Part shown: piece by piece, positions 8,542-16,118 of the stretch
Layout: the number at the start of each line of letters is the position of its first letter
Numbering within the stretch: position 1 is the stretch's first letter
Source: JAGLCW01 sp964427915
GTDB taxonomy: Bacteria; Caldisericota; Caldisericia; UBA6126
DNA length: 64,000 nt
Reading direction: 5' to 3'
Assembly (NCBI GenBank): GCA_964427915.1
Contig: CAYRWA010000030.1
Location: 14,051 to 78,050 of the forward strand
The notes under the pieces: generated by a model
What the model was told of the DNA's origin: nothing
Databases searched by the model: none
The model's input: the letters and a program-made list of their open reading frames with translations, nothing else
Translations under genes and position numbers: made by a program

Positions 8542-9645
8542 TCATCTATTGTTTTTATAAAATGGTTTTTTTACAACAGTTGCAGGGGCTTCTTTATTTC
8601 TGATCTTAATCTGGACACTATTATCAACAACTGAAAGATCTGCAGGTATATAGCCCATTGCACATACTTTATCAATTTTTGGACAGTAACTCCCCGATGT
8701 TACTCGTCCTATTTCTTTGCCTTCGTAGTAAATGGAATAGCCATGGCGAGGAATCATTTTGCTATTCACTTCAAAGGCAGTTAGCTTTCGTTTGGGACCT
8801 TTTTCTTTTGCTTCTTGACAAGCCTTTTTGCCAACAAAATCTTTGTCTAACTTGACAGCAAAACCTTGGCCAGCTTCAATGGGATTTGTTGTATGATCGA
8901 TATCATTGCCATAAAGCCAAAGACACGATTCAAAGCGAAGGGTGTCTCTTGATCCTAATCCGCATGGAAGCATCCCCTCTTTTTCACCCGTTTGCATTAG
9001 TAGTTTCCATAGAGTGGGAGTGGAATCCTTTGGTGTTAGTATTTCAAATCCGTCTTCCCCCGTATAGCCTGTTCTAGAGGTTAGGGTTTGGAGACCACCC
9101 ACAGAAATTTCTTGAAATGTAAACTTCTTCATTGTTTCTAAGTCGGTCGGTGTTAGTTGTTGCAAAATGGAAGCTGCCTTTGGTCCCTGCAAAGCAACTT
9201 GCCCCCATTGGTCTGATGTATTCTGGATTGCACAATCCAAATCAGGCCTAGATTCTTTTATTGTTAGAATATGAGCAACGTCTTTTTCGATATTGGATGC
9301 ATTGACAACTAATAGCACTTTTTCGTCGTTTATTTTGTAAGCCAGTAAATCGTCAACTTCTCCGCCATCTTCATATAACATTGCAGAGTATTTAATGTCA
9401 CCCGCTTTGGCAGTGCTTAATTTATTTGTTATCAAATAGTCTGTAAAGGCCAAGGCATCTTTGCCCTCAATGGAAATCTCTCCCATATGTGATACATCAA
9501 AAATTCCTGCATGGTCACGAACAGCCATATGCTCTTCAATCATAGATGTGTACACGATGGGCATTTCAAATCCAACAAAAGGAACCATATTGGCTCCTAG
9601 CTTAACATGCTCCTCATACAAAGGAGTTCTTTTTAGTTTGTCCAT
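8542..9645 (-). CDS. gcvT: Aminomethyltransferase, glycine cleavage T-protein
   Basis: 367 aa, the usual length. Transfers the aminomethyl-derived C1 unit to tetrahydrofolate in the glycine cleavage system. Visible: MVPFVGFEMPIVY, the DHAGIFDVSHMGE motif, GYTGEDGFEI, and CGLGSRDTLRFE with the folate-site residues. No gcvH or gcvP is in the window. Its start overlaps the end of the transketolase N-subunit by 13 bases. Co-transcription with folate biosynthesis genes makes sense because the T-protein uses tetrahydrofolate. Confidence 0.95.
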   Translation of the reverse strand: MDKLKRTPLYEEHVKLGANMVPFVGFEMPIVYTSMIEEHMAVRDHAGIFDVSHMGEISIEGKDALAFTDYLITNKLSTAKAGDIKYSAMLYEDGGEVDDLLAYKINDEKVLLVVNASNIEKDVAHILTIKESRPDLDCAIQNTSDQWGQVALQGPKAASILQQLTPTDLETMKKFTFQEISVGGLQTLTSRTGYTGEDGFEILTPKDSTPTLWKLLMQTGEKEGMLPCGLGSRDTLRFESCLWLYGNDIDHTTNPIEAGQGFAVKLDKDFVGKKACQEAKEKGPKRKLTAFEVNSKMIPRHGYSIYYEGKEIGRVTSGSYCPKIDKVCAMGYIPADLSVVDNSVQIKIRNKEAPATVVKKPFYKNNR

Positions 9646-10547
9646 TCGTCAACCTCTCTGTTAATGTCGTGCAAGGCAATGTTGAGTTGCTCTTCGTTTG
9701 GGGCTTTACCGTGCCAATCAGCTTCGTTTTCCATGAAAGAAACTCCTTTGCCTTTGATGGTTTTTCCAATGATAACGGTAGGCCGATTCTTATTCTCAAG
9801 TGAAGTTTGGATAGCCTTTGCAATATCGTCAGTATTGTGTCCATCGATAACAATTGTGTGCCAATTGAATGCTTCAAATTTTTCTTTGATGGGAGCAATA
9901 CCCATAACATCTTCCACCCAGCCGTCAATTTCTAGATTGTTGTAGTCAAAAAAGAGTGTTAGGTTGTCTAGGTGATAATGGGCAGAGCTCATAATGGCTT
10001 CCCATATTTGACCTTCTTGTGATTCACCGTCTCCACAAAGTGCAAAGACGTGATTCTCTTTATGGTCTTGCTTCAGCCCCATAGCAATACCAGCAGCTAC
10101 CGATAAACCTTGTCCTAACGAACCTGTGGAAACTTCTACACAATCCAATTTGCTCTTTGCTGGATGGCCCTGCAAAGGAGATCCAAATTCTCTAAAGGAA
10201 GCAAGAAGTGTGCGGTCAAAGTATCCAGTTTCGGCATAAAGAGAATAGATAAGAGGACTCACATGTCCCTTCGAATAGATCATATAGTCTCGATCTTCCC
10301 AGGAAGGAAGAGAAGGCTTATGTTTGAGAAATGATGTCCATAGAACCCCCATCATGTCGGCTGCAGAAAGAGAGCCACCGGGGTGTCCTGAGCCAGCAGA
10401 AAAGGTCGATAAAACAATATCGCGCCTTATTTGTTGACAAAAATGAAAAATATCCTCTCGAGTAAAAGAGATAGGATACTGATCAAAAGTTTTTACATGA
10501 TACGGATTTTCTTGCAAATAATGTAGGCCCAATTCCCGTCTTTTCAT
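9633..10547 (-). CDS. Transketolase N-terminal subunit (split enzyme)
   Basis: 304 aa, covering the thiamin-diphosphate-binding half of transketolase. Visible: GHPGGSLSAADMMGVLW, YSKGHVSPLIYSLYAE, TGSLGQGLSVAAGIA and GDGESQEGQIWEAIM followed by NN, the ThDP/Mg motif. This form needs a separate C-terminal subunit; the matching gene is at 20779-21714 on the same strand but in a different operon. Start ATG 10547 is preceded by a GAGG-type site. It heads the run of minus-strand genes through gcvT, aminotransferase and folate genes. The 123-base AT-rich gap upstream must hold divergent promoters. Confidence 0.93.
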   Translation of the reverse strand: MKRRELGLHYLQENPYHVKTFDQYPISFTREDIFHFCQQIRRDIVLSTFSAGSGHPGGSLSAADMMGVLWTSFLKHKPSLPSWEDRDYMIYSKGHVSPLIYSLYAETGYFDRTLLASFREFGSPLQGHPAKSKLDCVEVSTGSLGQGLSVAAGIAMGLKQDHKENHVFALCGDGESQEGQIWEAIMSSAHYHLDNLTLFFDYNNLEIDGWVEDVMGIAPIKEKFEAFNWHTIVIDGHNTDDIAKAIQTSLENKNRPTVIIGKTIKGKGVSFMENEADWHGKAPNEEQLNIALHDINREVDEWTN

Positions 10548-10670
10548 ATTTATTCTACCTCGTTATAGTATATAATATGCGTACAGTTTTGAATTATAAT
10601 ATTTGAAGGATATTAAACAACCGTAGTTTTGTCTATTCTTTTATCTATTTTTTATTTTGTAGGGAGAGTC
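10548..10670. other. Divergent AT-rich intergenic region
   Basis: Separates the transketolase N-subunit operon (-) from the TadG-like gene (+). It contains a TATAAT at 10595-10600 on the plus strand and several TATA-like hexamers on the minus strand (around 10566-10577), but no convincing -35 box at proper spacing for either direction. No hairpin or small gene seen. It must contain both promoters. Confidence 0.4.
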
Positions 10671-12329
10671 ATGAAACAACTGAAAAAGGATGTAACTGCT
10701 TCAGAAGTTGGACAAGTGATTATTTTGTATGCTGTGTTTATTCTATTTCTCGTTGTGGTAGGGATTGGGTTAATTGATATTGGAAAAGTTGTCATGTTTA
10801 AAGCCAAACTAAGAAATACAGTTGATCAAGGTGTTTTGGCAGCACAGGCAGTAGAAAGAAACGCTCAGCCAATTCTTTTTCATGTCAATTCAAACCAAGC
10901 CTCTAGATATGCAAGGATGATCTATCATACCGGAATCATGTTACAAAACCATAAATTGGCCGCTGACAAACTAACCAGTTATGTATCAAACTACAGTGAT
11001 TTGGCAGATTGGTTTAGTGCCTATTCGGAGGAACCGATTGAAAACTATATAAGCCTTGCTGACGATTTGTTGGATATTCCCCCCACCGTTGAATATCAGG
11101 ATTCTGCCTTTTTGAATATAGAAGTATCTGGTTTTTCTACTTCTCTCGACGATGAACTACTATGCTTTGTGGAACTAGAAAAGATGATTCTGTATAATCA
11201 AATTCTGGATTTAAATGTGGAGAATAGCACGCAGGAATGGCAAAATATTGATTCCATTTACATTCCTGTTTCATGCCTTTTGAAACAGTCCCCCATAGAA
11301 TCGTCAGATGTTCCAACGATGCTGTACTATACCGACCAAGTAGGGGGCAATACTACTAGTTTGTTTTCAATGCAAAAGGGAATAGAGCAGGTTTACATCC
11401 GAAATTCTTTTTTTGTAATGCAAACTGTCAATGTTCCTGATTTATTGGTGGGAGATGTCATTTTTCAACGCTTTGATAAGATGGGCAAAGTAGCTATGAT
11501 GTCTATCGGATCTCTTCAATTACCCTCCGATATGTCGTATCCTGAAATGTGGCTAGAGTCCTACGAAACTCTTATGCATGAAGCAAATATCCAAGGACAA
11601 GTCATTATTCAAGAGATGGATGAATACGAGAATCCCACGCAAGGAAATGCATATGGTTTGAGGAAACAATACATGAAAGATAAATGGGATGAACTTGAGC
11701 TCCTTTATCAAAACCTGTTTATTGAACTACGTTCCATTGATTCTCTAGAAATAAATGTGCCCTCTCAGTTTTACGGCGAAGCTTTACCCGTGTTGCATCC
11801 ATTGAACCAGCTCCATATAGAAAACAATTCTGATATTATTACAATGGCTACCTCCATGGGGTATGATGTGGGAAATGAAAGCGAAAAAAATGAATTCTTT
11901 CAAGAGGTTTCATTGGAAGATTTTTTTTCAACCGAAGACAATTTTTATCAATCCATTACAACTTCTATTGATACGCTAGAAGATGGTATTGCCAATGTAT
12001 TTGATCATTATGAAGAATACATCACTCATGTTCAATCGTATGCAGCTGATACAGCAGGATCGACGGGTAATTTCTACTCGATTCTTCATTCGATGATAGA
12101 AAGCATTGAGCTTCACACCTCCTTTGGTGTACAAAACAATGATATGATATTGTACATGCAGATGTTTAGTGAAATGCTCCTAGACCAATACACCGATGCA
12201 GCAAATTATCGCATTTTGATAACGCATCGACAGGGATATGACTATAGCGATTTAAAACCACTTCCAAGAACAGAAAACTTTATTAATCGTTATTTCGATA
12301 AACCAATCATGGAATGGGTTCAAAACTAA
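10671..12329 (+). CDS. TadG-like pilus-associated membrane protein
   Basis: 552 aa from ATG 10671, preceded by AGGGAGAG; a TTG 42 bases upstream lacks a ribosome site. Near the N terminus is a TadE/TadG-type pseudopilin-like segment: EVGQ followed by a ~25-residue hydrophobic helix (about 15-42), then KLRNTVDQGVLAAQA. The remaining ~500 residues are predicted extracytoplasmic, acidic and without a recognised domain. TadG-type proteins are minor components of Tad pili. The main Tad locus is about 15 kb downstream (28217-35281), so this copy is detached. Its stop overlaps the start of the next gene (TAATG). Confidence 0.6.
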   Translation: MKQLKKDVTASEVGQVIILYAVFILFLVVVGIGLIDIGKVVMFKAKLRNTVDQGVLAAQAVERNAQPILFHVNSNQASRYARMIYHTGIMLQNHKLAADKLTSYVSNYSDLADWFSAYSEEPIENYISLADDLLDIPPTVEYQDSAFLNIEVSGFSTSLDDELLCFVELEKMILYNQILDLNVENSTQEWQNIDSIYIPVSCLLKQSPIESSDVPTMLYYTDQVGGNTTSLFSMQKGIEQVYIRNSFFVMQTVNVPDLLVGDVIFQRFDKMGKVAMMSIGSLQLPSDMSYPEMWLESYETLMHEANIQGQVIIQEMDEYENPTQGNAYGLRKQYMKDKWDELELLYQNLFIELRSIDSLEINVPSQFYGEALPVLHPLNQLHIENNSDIITMATSMGYDVGNESEKNEFFQEVSLEDFFSTEDNFYQSITTSIDTLEDGIANVFDHYEEYITHVQSYAADTAGSTGNFYSILHSMIESIELHTSFGVQNNDMILYMQMFSEMLLDQYTDAANYRILITHRQGYDYSDLKPLPRTENFINRYFDKPIMEWVQN

Positions 12330-13459
12330 TGAAATTTGCACTTCATAAGATTTTTCTCGGACTTGTCATAGGCTCCCTATTGGTAGGTTGCTCGAATCGA
12401 GATATTCACTACATAGGCTTTGCTGAAGATCAGTCTTCCCAAGCATCAGGCGTGTATACATCGCTAACCAATGGAAGAAAGCTTCAATCGAATCAGCTGG
12501 AAATGAACCGACATTTTCGGTTTGTTTACTATGATACAAGAAGAGATCCAGAGGATGCAGCCAATGCTTTCCGAGATTTTTTTCAAAAATATCCGCAAGG
12601 GATCATGATGGGAACCCCTTCTGCTGAATGTGCCCAAGTTGCTAAATTTGTAGCTGATACATGGGACAGAACCTTTGTGTGTAACTCCTACCAACATAGC
12701 ATTGTAGATGAGGTTAAAACGACTCTTTTGTTAAACCAAAATCCCCTATATCAAGGAAAGCTATGCGCTCGATATGTAGTAACCGAAATGAAAAAACAGA
12801 GAATTTGCATTGTAGTTGATCAGTCTAACCAACGATTACGCTCTTTGAAAGATGGTTTTACACAAGAAGGAAACAATATTGATGCCACTATTATGGAAAT
12901 CAGTTATTCTGGCGAGAATACGGTGGATCCCAACAAAGTGTTTGCTACCATTTCACAATCCAACGTGGATGCTATTTTTCTGTTAACAACACCGTCCATG
13001 TATCAAACAATGATTGCAACGGCGAGAAAAGACTTTTCGATTTTTGCTCCTATTATCATGCCAGCTTTACCAACAGAAGATGTCCTGCAAAAAGATTTTT
13101 GGGAAAATACGTTTTTCCTGGTTCCTTTTTTCCCCGAAAAACCTGACTATACTTCCTCTTCATTCTTTCAAACCTACGTGAAAACATTTGGACAAACCCC
13201 CGATTATTTTGCTGCATTGGGTGCTGATGAAATGACATTGATCCACCATGCAGCTTCTATTACAAAGCAGAATTCATTAGCCCAGATCTATAAAGAGCTT
13301 CGGAAGGCAGATCTTTCGACCATTCATTTTTTTACCGGTCTGAAGGGTTTTGATGCAAATGGGTTGGCATTGAAACCAATTGATATTGTTCGGTTTCAAA
13401 ACCAATCCTTGATTTTTCAAGAGACCTATTGGCATGAATTTACGAAACAAGATCTGTAA
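12329..13459 (+). CDS. Periplasmic-binding-protein-like lipoprotein (type 1, Leu/Ile/Val-receptor class)
   Basis: 376 aa from the ATG that overlaps the TadG stop. The N terminus is a lipoprotein signal with lipobox LLVGC near residue 20. The rest has the alternating pattern of type 1 periplasmic-binding folds: GIMMGTPSAECAQVA, RICIVVDQSNQRLRSLKDGF, a DAIFLLTTPSMY strand, and FGQTPDYFAALGADEMTLI near the C terminus, typical of Peripla_BP_6 proteins. No ABC permease or ATPase is nearby, so it may be a receptor or orphan binding protein. An alternative ATG at 12314 would add five residues. Coupling to the TadG-like gene suggests a joint role at the cell surface, which is inference. Confidence 0.7.
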   Translation: MKFALHKIFLGLVIGSLLVGCSNRDIHYIGFAEDQSSQASGVYTSLTNGRKLQSNQLEMNRHFRFVYYDTRRDPEDAANAFRDFFQKYPQGIMMGTPSAECAQVAKFVADTWDRTFVCNSYQHSIVDEVKTTLLLNQNPLYQGKLCARYVVTEMKKQRICIVVDQSNQRLRSLKDGFTQEGNNIDATIMEISYSGENTVDPNKVFATISQSNVDAIFLLTTPSMYQTMIATARKDFSIFAPIIMPALPTEDVLQKDFWENTFFLVPFFPEKPDYTSSSFFQTYVKTFGQTPDYFAALGADEMTLIHHAASITKQNSLAQIYKELRKADLSTIHFFTGLKGFDANGLALKPIDIVRFQNQSLIFQETYWHEFTKQDL

Positions 13460-13469
13460 GATTCCAATC

Positions 13470-13498
13470 TTGTATTTTAGAGAAATGATGTATATAAT
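13470..13498 (+). promoter_or_regulatory. Predicted sigma-70 type promoter of the ferredoxin gene
   Basis: TTGTAT at 13470-13475 and a perfect TATAAT at 13493-13498 are separated by 17 bases. The ferredoxin ATG follows 28 bases after the -10 box, behind TAGGAGGA. Confidence 0.6.
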
Positions 13499-13526
13499 GC
13501 ATAAAAAACTCTTATAGGAGGATTCA

Positions 13527-13706
13527 ATGGCTTTACCTAAAATTGATGCTGATTGCTGTACGGGTTGTGGCGTGTGTGTTGATGGATGTCCCGTCGACGC
13601 TTTAGAGTTGGTTGATGATATTTGCGAGCTTACACATCCAGAAAATTGTACTAGTTGCGGTGCATGTGTAGATTCATGCCCTCTTGAGTGCATAGTATTG
13701 GAATAG
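13527..13706 (+). CDS. 2[4Fe-4S] ferredoxin, 59 aa
   Basis: Starts with ATG after a TAGGAGGATTCA ribosome site and ends in TAG. Two complete CxxCxxCxxxCP motifs are present: Cys11, 14, 17, 21 and Cys41, 44, 47, 51. This is the clostridial-type small electron carrier with two low-potential clusters, soluble in the cytoplasm. It is flanked by its own promoter and a strong terminator, so it forms a single-gene transcription unit, as is common for abundant ferredoxins. Confidence 0.95.
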   Translation: MALPKIDADCCTGCGVCVDGCPVDALELVDDICELTHPENCTSCGACVDSCPLECIVLE

Positions 13707-13732
13707 TATTGGAATAGCGAACTACTGTAAAC

Positions 13733-13763
13733 AAAAAGCCCTGGTAGTTTCCAGGGCTTTTTT
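13733..13763 (+). terminator. Rho-independent terminator after ferredoxin
   Basis: GCCCTGG (13738-13744) pairs with CCAGGGC (13751-13757) around a six-base loop. It is flanked by five A before and six T after (13758-13763). Confidence 0.9.
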
Positions 13764-13836
13764 CATTATCATTGTCTTGACAAACCTATCCAAATAGTCA
13801 AAATGAAATGTAAAATTATTATATGATGTTGGTGCT

Positions 13837-14790
13837 ATGAACACAGAAAAACATGGATTTAATTTTATTTATTTGCCTACCAGAGGAAATTCAAAGAGTT
13901 TTTTCATTTCTTCTATATGGGTATTTTTAGCTCTTATCGTTTTCCTTGTTTTTCTTTTTGCATCTTTCCGACTTGTTCACCGCTATAATTACTACAAAAC
14001 AGAATTTGTAAAAATAGCTGGTCTTTCTTTAGAGGAAACCGAACAATTACAACAAGAAGAGCTTGATTCAATCGAAAAAGAGCTTACGGTCATTTACGAA
14101 ATCCAAGAAAAGAATTTGGAAAAAATGAGACATATTGCTTCTTCGGATTCTAAAAACCGGACCAGTTTAAAACTGACATCAATGAACTTAAACCCCGATG
14201 ACTACATGTCCGACATAACCCGTTATACGGGATATTTTAACAATGTAACTAGTATAAATTTAGAAACAGCATTAACCATTGAAAAAAATCTGATTGAACA
14301 AAAAGAAAAATTAGATCAAATCATAACCAATAATGAAGTTCTTTCTCTAGCATCAGAAGAATTTTTGCTTCAGTGGGAGAAAACACCTCTTGGTTTTCCA
14401 TTAAAAGGGCCTATCGACCCTGGCTATGGGTATCGTATCCATCCTGTCTGGGGGACCCCCGACTGGCATACTGGGGTTGATATCTCCGGATACTATGGAC
14501 AAGACGTTACTGCAACCGCATCAGGAAGAGTTATGAAGTCCAATTTTCTTGGAGGCTATGGGAATGCCGTCATTATTTATCATAGAGATGGCATTTCTAC
14601 GCTCTATGCACACAACTCCAAAAACCTAGTTTACGAAGGTGAATACGTAAAACGCGGACAAGTTATTGCCAAAGCCGGCAGTACCGGCACTGCAACATGT
14701 GTTCACGTGCACTATGAAGTGCGATATGGATCAGAAGCTATTGATCCAGAAAGATTTAATAGTCTGGTGAATAAACATGCCCCCCACTAA
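13837..14790 (+). CDS. Membrane-anchored M23 (LytM-type) peptidoglycan endopeptidase
   Basis: 317 aa. Order: short cytoplasmic N terminus, one transmembrane helix (about 25-46), a coiled-coil region rich in Glu/Lys (about 65-185), then a C-terminal M23 domain (about 190-310). Zinc ligands are present: WHTGVDIS gives the His and Asp, and HVHYEV gives the final His pair, with GYGYRIHPVWG before them. Predicted to cut peptide cross-links in peptidoglycan outside the membrane. It is followed by a degenerate paralogue (14-base overlap) and a bactofilin gene. Linkage of M23 proteins with bactofilins is known from several bacteria, where they shape local cell-wall growth. Confidence 0.9.
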   Translation: MNTEKHGFNFIYLPTRGNSKSFFISSIWVFLALIVFLVFLFASFRLVHRYNYYKTEFVKIAGLSLEETEQLQQEELDSIEKELTVIYEIQEKNLEKMRHIASSDSKNRTSLKLTSMNLNPDDYMSDITRYTGYFNNVTSINLETALTIEKNLIEQKEKLDQIITNNEVLSLASEEFLLQWEKTPLGFPLKGPIDPGYGYRIHPVWGTPDWHTGVDISGYYGQDVTATASGRVMKSNFLGGYGNAVIIYHRDGISTLYAHNSKNLVYEGEYVKRGQVIAKAGSTGTATCVHVHYEVRYGSEAIDPERFNSLVNKHAPH

Positions 14791-15661
14791 TTCTAGAAAT
14801 AGCAATCCTGACAAAATCTTAATTGTATCCTCTCATAACTCCCGATCTTTCCATATTCTTTTGTCCAAGCCCTTGCGAATTATTGCTTTTACTTGTCTAT
14901 TTGCTTTTGTCACCATGTTTGCCATCATTGGGTACAAGTATTGGTATTACCAAACCCAAGTAACGACTTTTTACCAACGTTTTCAAACCATTATGAATGC
15001 CGATGATGAAGACCTTTCCCGAGAGATTAAAGTGAAAAAAGCTCTTATCAAAACAGAAGCTTTTATCAATACATCCGACGTATTCTTGTCCAAAGCTTCC
15101 TCCATAGAAAATGATGCATGCAATGCCTTAAAGCTTCCTTATTCCAATAAGGAATTTTCTGATTTTCTATTTAGTGTCCGTCACAGTCAGTCGAAAGCAC
15201 AACCTGCATCTACCATTGCTGATTCTTATCCAATTATCGGAGATCATGAGGGTCAATTAGAGACATCGCAGCTACGCCAAGAAGTCATTCAAGAAAATGT
15301 TCGTAAAACCCCAACAGGGCTTCCCATTAATGGGTATCCAGTCCGTGAAGGAATGTATATCTCCACACCCGGGGTAGAAATTCTTGCACCTTTTGGTACT
15401 TATATTAAGGCAACTGCAGGTGGAGAAGTAACTAAAATTGAGGAAATTGCTTTGTCTACATATGTGATTGAAATTACCCACAAAAATGAAGATCTGCATA
15501 CCACAATTTCACGTTATTTGTTTTGCAACGATCTTACGGTAAACCTGGGGGATATTGTAGAAAAAGGGCAGGTAATGGCGAAGGTTGGTACCCACCCAGC
15601 TACCCAGGAAAGCTTTATCGGGTATCAACTGCTGGTTAATAATTTAGCTGTAGAACCATAA
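14777..15661 (+). CDS. M23-like membrane protein lacking metal ligands (probable pseudoenzyme)
   Basis: 294 aa with the same plan as the preceding gene: N-terminal transmembrane helix (about 35-57), a helical spacer, and a C-terminal M23-like beta domain (about 180-294). The fold markers remain (GVEILAPFGTYIKATAGGEV and GDIVEKGQVMAKVG). The HxxxD position reads STPGVE, and the final HxH position reads GYQLLV, so all metal ligands seem to be lost. It may regulate or scaffold the active paralogue, as other inactive LytM-domain proteins do. It overlaps the upstream gene by 14 bases and lies 14 bases before the bactofilin. Confidence 0.8.
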   Translation: MPPTNSRNSNPDKILIVSSHNSRSFHILLSKPLRIIAFTCLFAFVTMFAIIGYKYWYYQTQVTTFYQRFQTIMNADDEDLSREIKVKKALIKTEAFINTSDVFLSKASSIENDACNALKLPYSNKEFSDFLFSVRHSQSKAQPASTIADSYPIIGDHEGQLETSQLRQEVIQENVRKTPTGLPINGYPVREGMYISTPGVEILAPFGTYIKATAGGEVTKIEEIALSTYVIEITHKNEDLHTTISRYLFCNDLTVNLGDIVEKGQVMAKVGTHPATQESFIGYQLLVNNLAVEP

Positions 15662-15675
15662 TAGGTAGGTGATAT

Positions 15676-16101
15676 ATGGCATTTGGATCAAAGTCAGATC
15701 AAAAAATCAGTCGTTCTTCCTCTACTTCGTTTTTAGGAAAAGGCACCTTCATTGAAGGTAGTTTTTTCGTAGAAGGAAATGTTCGGATTGATGGAAAAGT
15801 TAAGGGTCTTATTAAAGGTGACGCCGATATTATCATCGGGGAAGGTTCAGTTATTGAAGCCAACATTGAAGTAACAAACTTAACGGTGATGGGGGAGATT
15901 GAAGGAAACATTGTTTGTTCAGAAAAACTTGAAATACATGATACGGGCAAAGTTGTAGGTGAGATTTCTGCCGATAAACTGATTATTGAAGAGAATGCAT
16001 TTTTTGAAGGGAAAAGCATGATGCATGCACGACAAAGTGTTAAGGCTTTACCAGAAAGTGAAAATGCAAAAAACAAAGACCCTGAAAAAAAATCCAATTA
16101 A
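15676..16101 (+). CDS. Bactofilin (polymer-forming cytoskeletal protein)
   Basis: 141 aa. The central region (about 20-120) is a right-handed beta-helix pattern with regularly spaced Gly and hydrophobic residues: GTFIEGSFFVEGNVRIDGKVKG, where similar short turns repeat. Disordered tails flank it, Ser-rich at the N terminus and Lys/Glu-rich at the C terminus. Bactofilins polymerise on the inner face of the membrane and recruit wall enzymes. Directly downstream of two M23-type membrane proteins, it probably forms a wall-shaping module with them. The ribosome site is GGTAGGTGA. Confidence 0.92.
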   Translation: MAFGSKSDQKISRSSSTSFLGKGTFIEGSFFVEGNVRIDGKVKGLIKGDADIIIGEGSVIEANIEVTNLTVMGEIEGNIVCSEKLEIHDTGKVVGEISADKLIIEENAFFEGKSMMHARQSVKALPESENAKNKDPEKKSN

Positions 16102-16118
16102 TTCGACAGGAGGAGACC

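Noticed and set aside
9640..9670. Glycine riboswitch before gcvT
   Set aside because: gcvT overlaps the preceding gene by 13 bases, leaving no leader.
13777..13782. TTGACA upstream of the M23 gene as a promoter
   Set aside because: No acceptable -10 box at 15-19 bases; the spacing to the only TATA-like hexamer is far too long.
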